Shown: positions 49,973 to 59,207 of the stretch, one piece after another | How the letters are laid out: each line of letters opens with the position of its first letter | Position numbering within the stretch: the stretch's first letter is position 1 | DNA from: Novosphingobium capsulatum NBRC 12533 | GTDB taxonomy: Bacteria > Pseudomonadota > Alphaproteobacteria > Sphingomonadales > Sphingomonadaceae | Length of the DNA stretch: 64,000 bases | NCBI RefSeq assembly: GCF_001598375.1 | Contig: NZ_BCYV01000003.1 | Coordinates: 62,001 to 126,000, forward strand | Reading direction: 5' to 3' | The notes under the pieces: model-generated | Database searches by the model: none | What the model was told of the DNA's origin: nothing | The model's input: the letters and a program-made list of their open reading frames with translations, nothing else | Translations under genes and position numbers: made by a program

Positions 49973-51405
49973 CAGGCTGGCACCACTGCACTGGCACTTG
50001 CCGTTGCGCGCGGGTGCGGCGCTGGGCCCTTGGCAAGGCGAGGCTGCGCTGCATGGGCCAGGCGCCGGGCCAGCCGTGCCACATCGGCGCGGGTGCGGCT
50101 GATCAGGCTGGCGAGCGCCGCGCGGTCCACCCCTTCGGCCAGGGCTGCGTGCACGAGGTTGACCATCGCGGCCGCCGTCATCGCCGGGCCATCGACGGCA
50201 TAGGCGGCACGCCCGGCCAGGGCAAAGAAGCTGGCGAGCTTGTCATCCCAGGTCAGCCCGATGGTGGGCACGGCAAACGAATGGGCGGCGATGCAGGCAT
50301 GCATGCGGTGGGCGATGACCAGATCGCACCCGGCAACGAACCCCGCCAGATCGGCCGGCGCGGCAAAAGGCGCGGCCATGCTGACACGCCCATGGCCCTG
50401 GCGCGGCACACCGCCGCGCCAATCTGCGGCAGCGCGTTCGGCTGTCCAGCGCGGCGCGTTGCGGGCAAGGCAGGCGCGGTCTTCCGGGCTGCCGTTGGTG
50501 AACAGGATCACGTGCAGCCCCTGCTGCGCCAGGGCGGTGGCGAGCGCGCCGTACCAGTCGATCACCGCCGCATCGTGCAAGGCGCCAGCAGCCTGCGCCG
50601 CTGCGCCGTGATGCTGCCCCACGTGATAGCGCAGCGCCAGTGGATCGGTGATGCACAGCCCCACGCGGCGTTCGCGCGGGGCGCCGGTGGCCGGGGCTGC
50701 CTCGGCAGGGGCAGATGGCCCGCGCGGATAGTGCAGGCTGGCGAGCAGGCCAGGATCACCCACCACCTCTGCCGCCACGGCGCCACGGGTTTCCAACTGG
50801 CCAGCCCAGGCCAGGCGGCTGGCTTCATCGCGAACGGCGGCATGCGCCAGCGGGCGGCGGGCCAATGCGCGGGCAAACAGCGCCCGCCCGCGCGGCGACC
50901 AGTGCGCACTGGCGCCCACGGCATGGACCGCCAGCGGCAACCCACGCCGGGAAACCTCTGCGGCGGCGCTGCGCAGTTTGATCGGGAAATTGAGATCGGC
51001 ATCGGTCAACAGGTTGCCGCCACCGATCACTACGGCATCGGCCCCGTCCAGGGCGCGGGCGACATGCCGGCGCAGCGCCAGCCGGCTCAACGCCATCAGT
51101 GCAACGCCAGCCATCACGCGGCGCAGCGCCGGCGGCACCGCCTCGAGCACGGCCAGCATGCGCCGCCGCCGCCTCGCCGATGCGGCCGACCAGCCATGGC
51201 GCCCGGCAATGTCGATCGAATAGACATCGGCCCCGCCCAGCGCATGGGCCAGTTCGCGCTCAAGGCATTCGGCCAGCAGCCCATCGCCCAGGTTGGGGCT
51301 GTACTTCACGTTGAGTAGCGCCACGCGCAAGGGCCGCCGCGCTGCCGACATGCTGGCCGGCAGGTCCGCGGCAAGCGGGGCAGGGGAAGCGGATGAGAGC
51401 GACAT
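49972..51405 (-). CDS. Polysaccharide pyruvyl transferase family protein
   Basis: 477-aa enzyme of the family that transfers pyruvate from phosphoenolpyruvate onto sugars as a ketal (CsaB/EpsI type). Signatures: RVALLNVKYSPNLGDGLLAECLE, DAVVIGGGNLLTDADLNFP, and late VAGCDLVIAHRMHACIAAHSFAVPTIGL. The acidic ketal adds negative charge to an exopolysaccharide. It is translationally coupled to the following GT4 gene. The N-terminal ~25 residues are Ala/Ser-rich and probably disordered. Confidence 0.87.
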   Translation of the reverse strand: MSLSSASPAPLAADLPASMSAARRPLRVALLNVKYSPNLGDGLLAECLERELAHALGGADVYSIDIAGRHGWSAASARRRRRMLAVLEAVPPALRRVMAGVALMALSRLALRRHVARALDGADAVVIGGGNLLTDADLNFPIKLRSAAAEVSRRGLPLAVHAVGASAHWSPRGRALFARALARRPLAHAAVRDEASRLAWAGQLETRGAVAAEVVGDPGLLASLHYPRGPSAPAEAAPATGAPRERRVGLCITDPLALRYHVGQHHGAAAQAAGALHDAAVIDWYGALATALAQQGLHVILFTNGSPEDRACLARNAPRWTAERAAADWRGGVPRQGHGRVSMAAPFAAPADLAGFVAGCDLVIAHRMHACIAAHSFAVPTIGLTWDDKLASFFALAGRAAYAVDGPAMTAAAMVNLVHAALAEGVDRAALASLISRTRADVARLARRLAHAAQPRLAKGPAPHPRATASASAVVPA

Positions 51406-51557
51406 CGCAGGCAGCGTCCTTGGGCCGGAAAACAGCAGGGCACCGGAACGGCCGCGCGCGGCCTTGTCCCGATGCCCTTAGTGTTCCTGTCCTGCTGCGC
51501 TGCGGCAAGGATCGATGCAGCCACAACCCGACCGTTACGGACCGATCGGCGCCCCGA

Positions 51558-52961
51558 TCAGGGCGTCAGCCCGCCGCCGAGCACTTCATACAGCGTAACC
51601 ATGTTGGTCGCCCGCGCCAGCCGCGCGGTGACCAGCGCCTGCCGCGCCGTGTAGGCGGTACGTTCGGCGTCGAGCGGTTCCAGGAACGTGTTGATGCCGT
51701 TCTGATAGAGCGACTGGGTGATGCGCGCCGCCTTTTCGGCGTTGGCAAGATTGCTTTCCTGCGCAGCGACCTTGTCATCGATCGTGCCGCGCCGGGCCAG
51801 GGCATCGGCCACTTCGCGAAACGCGGTCTGGATCGACTTTTCATAGGCCGCCACCGCCGCATCGCGGCTCGCCTTGGCATAGGCGAGGTTGCCGGCATTG
51901 GCGCCGCCATCGAACAGCGTCTGCGTGGCGCTGCCGCTGGCCGACCAGGCAAATGTGCCGCCGTTGAACAGCCCCGACAGGCTGGAACTGGCGAGGCCAA
52001 GCAGGCCGGTCAGCGAGATCGACGGGAAGAACGCCGCCCGGGCGGCGCCGATGCGCGCGTTGGCGGCTTTCAGGGTATGCTCTGCCTGAAGCACGTCTGG
52101 CCGGCGCAGCAGCACGTCAGAACCCAGGCCCACTGGCAGGCTCGCCAGGGTCTGGCGCCCGTCACCCAGGGTCTTGGGCAACAGCGTTTCGGGCACCGGC
52201 GCGCCCACCAGCAGTTCCAGTGCGTTGCGATCCTGCGCCACATAGGTGGTATAGTCCGCCACATCGGCGCGCGCGGTGTCCAGCGCGGTCTGCGCCTGGG
52301 CTATGGCCAGCTTGGTGCCCACGCCATTGGCTTCCAGTTGCTGGGTCAACTGCAGGGTCTTGCTGCGCGAGGCGAACGTGGCCTGGGCCACGGCGAGCGC
52401 GTCGCGATCGGCGGCCAGGGTCAGCCAGGCCGTGGCGGTTTCCGAAACCACGGTGATCTGGGTGGCCTTGCGCCCTTCGTCGCTGGCCAGATAGGCCTCG
52501 AACGCGGCCTTGCTGGTGTTGCGCAGCTTGCCGAACAGATCGACCTGATAGGCCGAAACGTTGCCGCTCACCTCGTAGGTTTCGCTGCGGATCGTGCTGT
52601 TGCGCGAGATCGAGGCGCTGGGGCCGGCAGTGACCGTGGGCACCAGCGCGGCACGGTCCACGCGATAGGTCGCGCGCGCCTGCGCCACGGCAGCTACCGC
52701 GCTGCGCAGGTCGCGGTTGCTCGACAGCGCCAGGGCAATCGTGTCGCGCAACTGCTGGTCGGTGAAGAACGCCTGCCAGCCGATCGCATCGACGCCGCCG
52801 GCGCCATCGGCCAGCGTCGGATAGCTGGCGCCCTGCGGCAGGTTGGGCGCCACCGGCAGTTCGGGGCGCACATACTTCGGCGCCAGGTTGCAGGCGCCAA
52901 GCGCCATCACGGCCGCGCCGCACAGCGCGGCCCGGGCGGTTTTCACGATGGGCGCGGTCAT
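51558..52961 (-). CDS. RND efflux outer-membrane factor (OprM/NodT family lipoprotein)
   Basis: 467-aa TolC-like channel. A lipobox (VMALGACNLAPKY) makes it a lipoprotein of the OprM/NodT group. Two copies of the OEP repeat are visible, each with coiled-coil helices (LSSNRDLRSAVAAVAQARATYRVDRAALVPTV; RRPDVLQAEHTLKAANARIGAARAAFFPSISL). It forms the outer-membrane duct of the pump whose inner-membrane and adaptor genes lie directly upstream; its ATG overlaps the stop of the transporter gene (ATGA). Confidence 0.94.
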   Translation of the reverse strand: MTAPIVKTARAALCGAAVMALGACNLAPKYVRPELPVAPNLPQGASYPTLADGAGGVDAIGWQAFFTDQQLRDTIALALSSNRDLRSAVAAVAQARATYRVDRAALVPTVTAGPSASISRNSTIRSETYEVSGNVSAYQVDLFGKLRNTSKAAFEAYLASDEGRKATQITVVSETATAWLTLAADRDALAVAQATFASRSKTLQLTQQLEANGVGTKLAIAQAQTALDTARADVADYTTYVAQDRNALELLVGAPVPETLLPKTLGDGRQTLASLPVGLGSDVLLRRPDVLQAEHTLKAANARIGAARAAFFPSISLTGLLGLASSSLSGLFNGGTFAWSASGSATQTLFDGGANAGNLAYAKASRDAAVAAYEKSIQTAFREVADALARRGTIDDKVAAQESNLANAEKAARITQSLYQNGINTFLEPLDAERTAYTARQALVTARLARATNMVTLYEVLGGGLTP

Positions 52962-55900
52962 GCCTGCGGCTCCTTGTCCATGGCGTGGCTATCGGCCGGG
53001 GGCGTGTCCTTGCCGTTCTTGCCGCGAGCGAAGACGCGCTTCACCAGCACGAAGAACAGCGGCACCAGGAAGATCGCCAGCAGCGTGGCCGACAGCATCC
53101 CGCCCAGCACACCGGTGCCGATCGCGCGGCGGCCGTTGGCGCCGGCCCCGCTCGCCACCGCGAGCGGAATGACACCGGCGATGAACGCCACCGACGTCAT
53201 GATGATCGGGCGGAAGCGCAGCCGCGCCGCTTCCAGTGCGGCTTCCATAGGGGCAACACCGCGATGCAGCGCCGCCTCGGCAAATTCCACGATCAGGATC
53301 GCGTTCTTGGCCGAAAGCCCGATGGTGGTGAGCAGCGCCACCTGGAAATAGATGTCGTTGTTGAACCCGCGCAGCGTCACGGCGAGCACGGCGCCGATCA
53401 CGCCGAGCGGAATGACCAGCAGCACCGATACCGGCACCGACCAGCTTTCATAAAGCGCCGCCAGGCACAGGAAGATGAAGAAGATCGACGCGCCATAGAG
53501 CAGGCCGGTCTGGCTGCTGGCGGCGCGTTCCTGATACGACAGGCCCGCCCACGCCACGCTGTAGCCGCCATTGAGCTTGCCGGCGAGGTCTTCCATGGTC
53601 TGCATGGCCTGGCCCGAACTGATGCCATTGGCCGGATTGCCCACCACTTCCTGCGCCGCGATGCCGTTGAAGCGCGGCAGCACCGGGGCGCCGACGGTCC
53701 AGTTGGTCTGGGCAAAGGCGGCAAACGGCGCCATCTGCCCGTCAGAGCCGCGCACATACCACTGGCCCAGGTCCTGCGGCTTGCTGCGATAGGGCGCATC
53801 GCCCTGGACGAAGACCTTCTTCACGCGGCCACGGTCGACGAAGTCGTTGACATAGGTGCCGCCCCAGGCGGTCGACAGCGTGGAGTTCACGTCTGCCGGC
53901 GCGATCTGGAAGGCGGTGATCGCCTCGTCGTTGAGCGCCACATTGAGCTGCGGCGTATCTTCCAGGCCCTGCAGGCGGGCTTGCGCGACGCGGCCACTGC
54001 CATTGGCATCATCGACCAGCTGCTTGCGTGCGGCGGTCAGCGCGGTGCGGCCCTGGCCGGCGCTGTCCTGCAGATACATGTCAAACCCGGCCGAATTGCC
54101 CAAGCCGCGAATGGCCGGCGGCGACAGCACGAAGATCTGCGCCTTGTTGCCTAGCTTCTGGGCGAACAGCTTGTTGAGGCGGGCGGAAATGCCCGCAGCG
54201 CTGTTGTCGCTGCCGGCGCGCTCGTCCCAGTCCTTGAGCAGGATGAAGCCCTGGCCGGTATTCTGGCCTGAGCCACCCTGGCCACGCCCGGCGATGATGA
54301 ACACCGCGCGGATATTGTTGCCTTCGGTCTGCTGGATAATATCCTGTGCCTGCTTGGCCACGGCCTGGGTCTGCTCCATGGTGGAGCCGACCGGCAGGGT
54401 ATAGCTCATCATCAACTGGCCCTGGTCCTCATCGGGCAGGAAGCTGGTGGGCAGGCGGGTATAGAGGAACACCATCGCGCCGATGATCGCCACGAAGGCG
54501 AGCATCCACGGCAAGGGGCGGCCCACGATCCCGCCCAGACGGTTCTGATAGCCTTCCTGCAACCGGTCATAGCGACGGTTGAAGCCGGTGAAGAAGCGGC
54601 CGTGCGGCTTTTCCTCCGCCTTGAGCAGCGTGGCGCACAGTGCCGGGGTCAGGATCAAAGCGACCAGCACGGAAAGCCCCATCGCCGAAACGATGGTAAT
54701 CGAGAACTGGCGATAGATCGCACCAGTCGATCCGCCAAAGAAGGCCATGGGGATGAACACGGCGGTCAGCACCAGGGTGATGCCGATCAGCGCCGAAGTG
54801 ATCTCGCCCATCGACTTGACCGTGGCATCGAGCGGCGAAAGATGCTCCTCGTGCATCACGCGCTCGACGTTTTCGACCACGACGATGGCATCGTCGACCA
54901 GCAGGCCGATGGCCAGCACCAGGCCGAACATGGTCAGCGTATTGATGGTATAGCCCAGCAGCGCCAGGATGCCGAAGGTGCCGAGCAGCACCACCGGAAC
55001 CGCGATCGCCGGGATCAGCGTGGCGCGCCAGTTCTGCAGGAACAGGAACATCACCACCACGACCAGCGCGATCGCTTCGAGCAGGGCCTTGACCACTTCC
55101 TCGATCGAGATCTTGACGAAGGTGCTGGAATCGCGCGGATACGAGATCTGGTAGCCTTCGGGCATAGACTTGGCCAGCTCGTCGATCTTGGCCTTGACCA
55201 GCTGCGCCGTCTTCATCGCGTTCGCGCCCGAGGCAAGGCTGACCGCGATACCGGTGGCCGCACTGCCGTTGAGCGTGTTGATCGAGGAATAGCTTTCCTG
55301 GCCCATCTCCACGCGCGCCACATCGGACAGGCGCACTTCACCGCCATCGGCGCTGGTCTTGAGAATGACCTTCTTGAAATCATCCACCGTCTGCAGGCGA
55401 GAACGCGCGGTGACCGTGGCATCGAGGCGCTGGCCTTGCGGCGCGGGCAGGGCGCCCACTTCGCCGGCGGCGACCTGGGTGTTCTGCGCGGTCAGCGCGG
55501 CGTTCACGTCGGACGGCATCAGGTTGACCGCGGCAAGCTTGGCCGGATCGAGCCAGATGCGCATGGCATAGGACGAACCATAGACGTCGGCCGAGCCCAC
55601 GCCTTCGACGCGCGAGAGCGGGTCCTGGATGCGCGTGGTCAGATAGTCGGCGATGTCGGCATTGGTGCTGCGGCCGGTGGTGTCATAAAGCGCCATGACC
55701 AAGAGCTGGTCATTCTGCGCCTTGGTCACCGTCACGCCCTGCTGCTGCACCACGGTGGGCAGGCGGCTGGTCGCGCGCGAAATGGCGTTCTGCACCTGCA
55801 CCTGCGCCGTATCGGGGTTGGTGCCCTTCTCGAACGTGGTGGTGATGTTGGCCGAGCCATTGCTGCTGGTCGAGGTGAAATAGAGCATGCCGTCGATGCC

Positions 55901-56113
55901 CTTGAGCTGCTGCTCAAGCACCTGCGTCACGCTGTTTTCCACCGCCTGCGCATCAGCCCCGTTGTAGGTGGCGCTGATCGAAACGGTTGGCGGGGCAATG
56001 TCGGGGTATTGTTCCACCCCCATGGTGGTGATGGAAAAGGCGCCCGCAGCCATCACCACAATAGCGATGACCCAGGCAAAGATCGGGCGATTGGCAAAGA
56101 AGCGCGACAGCAT
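52958..56113 (-). CDS. RND multidrug efflux transporter, AcrB/MexB (HAE1) type
   Basis: 1051-aa inner-membrane proton antiporter, full length for HAE1. MLSRFFANRPIFAWVIAIVVMAAG is the standard first helix; the proton relay Asp pair is in GLLVDDAIVVVENVERVM; GGMLSATLLAIFLVPLFFVL closes the second half. The periplasmic porter domain is intact (FEKGTNPDTAQVQVQNAI, GFDMYLQDSAGQG). It exports hydrophobic drugs or metabolites from the periplasm. The adaptor gene ends 6 bases upstream and the channel gene overlaps 3'. Confidence 0.96.
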   Translation of the reverse strand: MLSRFFANRPIFAWVIAIVVMAAGAFSITTMGVEQYPDIAPPTVSISATYNGADAQAVENSVTQVLEQQLKGIDGMLYFTSTSSNGSANITTTFEKGTNPDTAQVQVQNAISRATSRLPTVVQQQGVTVTKAQNDQLLVMALYDTTGRSTNADIADYLTTRIQDPLSRVEGVGSADVYGSSYAMRIWLDPAKLAAVNLMPSDVNAALTAQNTQVAAGEVGALPAPQGQRLDATVTARSRLQTVDDFKKVILKTSADGGEVRLSDVARVEMGQESYSSINTLNGSAATGIAVSLASGANAMKTAQLVKAKIDELAKSMPEGYQISYPRDSSTFVKISIEEVVKALLEAIALVVVVMFLFLQNWRATLIPAIAVPVVLLGTFGILALLGYTINTLTMFGLVLAIGLLVDDAIVVVENVERVMHEEHLSPLDATVKSMGEITSALIGITLVLTAVFIPMAFFGGSTGAIYRQFSITIVSAMGLSVLVALILTPALCATLLKAEEKPHGRFFTGFNRRYDRLQEGYQNRLGGIVGRPLPWMLAFVAIIGAMVFLYTRLPTSFLPDEDQGQLMMSYTLPVGSTMEQTQAVAKQAQDIIQQTEGNNIRAVFIIAGRGQGGSGQNTGQGFILLKDWDERAGSDNSAAGISARLNKLFAQKLGNKAQIFVLSPPAIRGLGNSAGFDMYLQDSAGQGRTALTAARKQLVDDANGSGRVAQARLQGLEDTPQLNVALNDEAITAFQIAPADVNSTLSTAWGGTYVNDFVDRGRVKKVFVQGDAPYRSKPQDLGQWYVRGSDGQMAPFAAFAQTNWTVGAPVLPRFNGIAAQEVVGNPANGISSGQAMQTMEDLAGKLNGGYSVAWAGLSYQERAASSQTGLLYGASIFFIFLCLAALYESWSVPVSVLLVIPLGVIGAVLAVTLRGFNNDIYFQVALLTTIGLSAKNAILIVEFAEAALHRGVAPMEAALEAARLRFRPIIMTSVAFIAGVIPLAVASGAGANGRRAIGTGVLGGMLSATLLAIFLVPLFFVLVKRVFARGKNGKDTPPADSHAMDKEPQA

Positions 56114-56119
56114 GGAGCG

Positions 56120-57367
56120 TTACTTTGCCCCCGCGCTGGCCGGGGCGGGGGTGGCATCAGCAGCAGGCGCAGCGGCAGGAGCCGTCGCAGGCGTGCCCTT
56201 GACCTTGGCGCCTGGCTTGGCCTTGATCAGCCCTTCGGTGATCACCTTGTCACCGGCGGCCAGGCCGCTGGTCACCAGCCAGTTGTTCCCCACCGGCGTT
56301 TCGGCGGTCACGTCGCGGGTTTCCGCCTGGCCCTTGGCGTTGATCACCAGAACCGTGGCCGTGCCACGCGGGGTGCGGCTGACCGCGCCCTGCGGCACCA
56401 GAATGCCGTTGGGCACGATGCCCTGGACCAGCCGCGCCTTGACGAAAAGGCCGGGCAGCAGGTCACCCTTGGGATTGGGCACCGTCACGCGCAGAATCAC
56501 CGTGCCGGTCTGGCTGTTGACATCGACGTCGGCAAAGTTGAGGCGGCCTTCCACCGGCCACTCGGTTCCATCGGCCAGGATCACCTTGACCGGGGCCGAT
56601 CCATCGGCCGACAGCTTGCCCGACTGCAGCGCGCGGCGCAGCGCCATGTAATCGTTGCTCGATTGCTGGATGTTGACCCACATCGGGTCCAGCTTTTGAA
56701 TCTTGGCCAGCGCATCGGTCTGGCTGGAGGTGACGAGCGCGCCCTTGGTCACGCTGGACACACCGATGCGGCCGCTGATCGGCGCGAGAATGCGGGTAAA
56801 GCCCAGGTTGACCTTGGCGGCCTGCAACGCGCCTTGATAGGCCATGACCTGGCCGCGCGCCTGGTTGTAGGCAGCCAGGGCATCGGCGGCGTCCTGGCGG
56901 GAAATGCCGCCCTGGTCAGCCAGCACTTTATAGCGTTCGGCCTTGAGGCGCAGCGATTCCACCGTCGCGCGGGTGGCAGCGAGGTTGCCGGCGGCCTGGC
57001 TTGCCGTGGCGGCATAGCTGCGGGAGTCGATCTGGTAGAGCGGCTGGCCGGCGCGCACCATGCTGCCTTCGGTGAACAGGCGGTCCATGATGATGCCGGT
57101 CACCTGCGGGCGCACCTCGGCGATCTGGCTGGCCACGGTGCGGCCGGACAGTTCGGTGAACACCGGCACGGCCGTGGGCGTGGCCACGATATAGCCAACC
57201 TGCGCGTCTTGCTTGGGCGGGCCTTCCTGGCCCTTGCCGCAACCACCCAGCATCAGCGTGGCACCCAGGGGCAAGGCAGCCAGGGCGAGGGGCGTGAGCG
57301 CGCGTGTGGCCGCCAGGCGAAGGGCCGGGAACCGGAAGGAGGGAGCAACCGGAAGACTGTGCAACAT
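56120..57367 (-). CDS. RND efflux periplasmic adaptor (AcrA/MexA family)
   Basis: 415-aa lipoprotein adaptor: lipobox LGGCGKG, lipoyl/barrel-sandwich halves (VRPQVTGIIMDRLFTEGSMVRAGQ and FTRILAPISGRIGVSS), an alpha-hairpin between them (SQAAGNLAATRATVESLRLKAERYKVLADQGG) and a beta-barrel domain. The Ala/Pro-rich C-terminal tail (ATAPAAAPAADATPAPAS) is low complexity. ATG 57367 is the first start consistent with a lipoprotein signal. First gene of the pump operon; no TetR or MarR repressor gene adjoins it, which is unusual for such pumps. Confidence 0.94.
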   Translation of the reverse strand: MLHSLPVAPSFRFPALRLAATRALTPLALAALPLGATLMLGGCGKGQEGPPKQDAQVGYIVATPTAVPVFTELSGRTVASQIAEVRPQVTGIIMDRLFTEGSMVRAGQPLYQIDSRSYAATASQAAGNLAATRATVESLRLKAERYKVLADQGGISRQDAADALAAYNQARGQVMAYQGALQAAKVNLGFTRILAPISGRIGVSSVTKGALVTSSQTDALAKIQKLDPMWVNIQQSSNDYMALRRALQSGKLSADGSAPVKVILADGTEWPVEGRLNFADVDVNSQTGTVILRVTVPNPKGDLLPGLFVKARLVQGIVPNGILVPQGAVSRTPRGTATVLVINAKGQAETRDVTAETPVGNNWLVTSGLAAGDKVITEGLIKAKPGAKVKGTPATAPAAAPAADATPAPASAGAK

Positions 57368-57647
57368 TATTTCACCGACATGTATGATTCGCAGGGCCGC
57401 GTAGCACAGCCTTGTCGGCCAAAGTGGACGAAAGCCGATTTGGCAACGCCCTGCGACACTTTGTGACAAGTAGCAGCAACCCGCGGGAGAATGTCTGTCG
57501 GGATCACAGAAAGGCTTGCGAGGCAAGCATTAACCCACGTTAGAGCCCTTTCGGGTGATCATGGGAACCGATGCGCGTGTGCCGCGTTTTGGTGGGTTGT
57601 TCTGGTCGTGGCGCAGGCGGCAATTCGCGGCACCGCCACGCGCTGGC

Positions 57648-58325
57648 TCAGCGCGCGGCGTAGAGCAGCCGGCCAGGGCCGAGCAGCCCCAGCACACGAT
57701 CGATATCGGTGTTCGACACGGCAAAGCAGCCCTGGCTGCGGCCGACTCGGCCCTGCATGTTGGCAATGTCGGGGCCAACATAGCTGGCGGCGTGGATCAC
57801 GATGCCGCGCATCTGCGCGAGATTGTTTTCCGGATCGAGGCCGATCAGCCGGCGCGAACGACCATGCCGCCCGTAATAGGTGTCGCCGGTCAGGAAGCTG
57901 CCGCTGCACGATGCTTCCGAACCGTATTCGTTCGAAAGCCGTTCCACCCAGCCTTTGTTGGCCGGATCGGAACCCCGGCCATGGGCCACGAGGTGGGAGG
58001 ACAAGACCCGGCCGCTGGCCACATCGACCAGTTGGAAGCGCGCCTCCCGCGAGGGGGCGGAGAAATCGACGATGCCGATTACGTCTTGCGCGGCAACATG
58101 GTTGCCATGTTCGCGCAGTGCACCAAGAGCGCGGGTCAGCAGAGCCGGGCTGTCTGCCGCGGGCGAGGGGGGAGGAAGCGTGGCTGCGCCGGGGCCAAGG
58201 CCGGGTGCCCAGGCACCGTTCGAACCCTGGATAGGCGCAATCGCTTCTGCCGCCGCGCGCGGAAACAGCGCCGAGGCCGCCGATCCGGCAAGTGCGCCAA
58301 GGAACTGGCGCCTGCCAAATGTCAT
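57648..58325 (-). CDS. Tat-exported murein L,D-transpeptidase catalytic domain family protein
   Basis: 225-aa protein with a Tat-type signal (GRRQFLGALAGSAASALFP) and a YkuD-like domain of the PF13645 group: VDFSAPSREARFQLVDVASGRVL, SHLVAHGRGSDPAN, IVIHAASYVG and the active-site Cys in GRSQGCFAVSN. Such proteins would form or trim 3-3 crosslinks or link peptidoglycan to protein, but this subgroup is not characterised. ATG 58325 starts the twin-Arg signal; ATG 58346 adds seven residues. It stands alone; a small hairpin (57513-57527) may end its transcript. Confidence 0.83.
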   Translation of the reverse strand: MTFGRRQFLGALAGSAASALFPRAAAEAIAPIQGSNGAWAPGLGPGAATLPPPSPAADSPALLTRALGALREHGNHVAAQDVIGIVDFSAPSREARFQLVDVASGRVLSSHLVAHGRGSDPANKGWVERLSNEYGSEASCSGSFLTGDTYYGRHGRSRRLIGLDPENNLAQMRGIVIHAASYVGPDIANMQGRVGRSQGCFAVSNTDIDRVLGLLGPGRLLYAAR

Positions 58326-58483
58326 GATTGCGAGACCCCGAAACAAACAATTGCGTTATGCTATGGGGGCCAACGTGGCGTCGGTTCCCGCCGCTGCCAA
58401 GGGCGCGCCCCGGCCAATGCGACGAAATGTGCTCTACATCCCACTGGCCGTTGCGACAGCGGGAACCGTTTCGCCTTGGCGTA

Positions 58484-59077
58484 TCAGGCGGGCAGGCTGG
58501 CGAAGGTTCCGGCAACGGCCACTTCGGCCACCGGCTTGCGCCCGCTCGGCGCTTCGCGTTCCTTGAGGAAATCGGGCAGCTTTTCCGGGCTATCCTGACG
58601 GCCGATGGCCACGGCCGCTTCCACGCGCCAGCCTTCGGGCACGCCCAGCACGTCGCGTGCCTTGGCAAAATCGATCCCGGTCATGCCATGGGTGTGATAG
58701 CCCAGCGCGGTGGCCTGCAACGCCAGCATGGCCCAGGCCGCGCCAGCGTCAAAGCTGTGGCTGTGGTTGGGATTGGCGGTACCATCGTCCTTGCGCATCG
58801 ATTCGTCCGACACGATGAACACCAGTGCGCCGGCATCCTTGGCCCAGCCCTGGTTGAACGGGATCAGGATGTCGAGGAACGCGGCCCAGTTGGCATCGCC
58901 GGGCACGGCATAGAGAAACCGCCAGGGCTGATAGTTGAATGCCGAAGGCGCCAGGCCCGCTGCCTCGAAGATCACCGCAAGGTCTTCAGCCGGAACGGCG
59001 GCGCCGTCAAACGCGCGCGGCGACCAGCGGTCCACGATCAGGGGCAGTACGCGGGGATCGGCAGTGCGGTTGGTCAT
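58484..59077 (-). CDS. Nitroreductase family protein
   Basis: 197-aa FMN-dependent oxidoreductase. WSPRAFDGAAVPAEDL at the N-terminus, LAPSAFNYQPWRFLYA and GAAWAMLALQATALGYHTHGM are the FMN-site and dimer signatures. It reduces nitro compounds, quinones or similar using NAD(P)H; the real substrate is unknown. It is divergent from a LysR regulator 130 bases away, the usual arrangement when the regulator controls the reductase. Confidence 0.9.
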   Translation of the reverse strand: MTNRTADPRVLPLIVDRWSPRAFDGAAVPAEDLAVIFEAAGLAPSAFNYQPWRFLYAVPGDANWAAFLDILIPFNQGWAKDAGALVFIVSDESMRKDDGTANPNHSHSFDAGAAWAMLALQATALGYHTHGMTGIDFAKARDVLGVPEGWRVEAAVAIGRQDSPEKLPDFLKEREAPSGRKPVAEVAVAGTFASLPA

Positions 59078-59207
59078 GGGATCGAATCCTTCTGGGGCAA
59101 AAGCGGTGGTGGAATGCGTCGCGTGCTGTCTGGCGGCTTTTGTCCTTTTCTAAAATCCCCATATTTCGGATAAGAATGTTCAGTTTCGTTGAATGGAGTA
59201 GCGCGGC

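Noticed and set aside
54602..57466. A 954-residue open frame opposite the RND genes
   Set aside because: It is the antisense shadow of two well-identified genes, caused by strong GC bias at third positions; its translation is rich in His, Arg and Gln with no domain. Similar shadows lie opposite the S46, YdbH, TolC-like and GH3 genes.
57456..57471. CGACACTTTGTGACA as an operator of the RND pump
   Set aside because: The arms pair at too few positions to distinguish it from chance.
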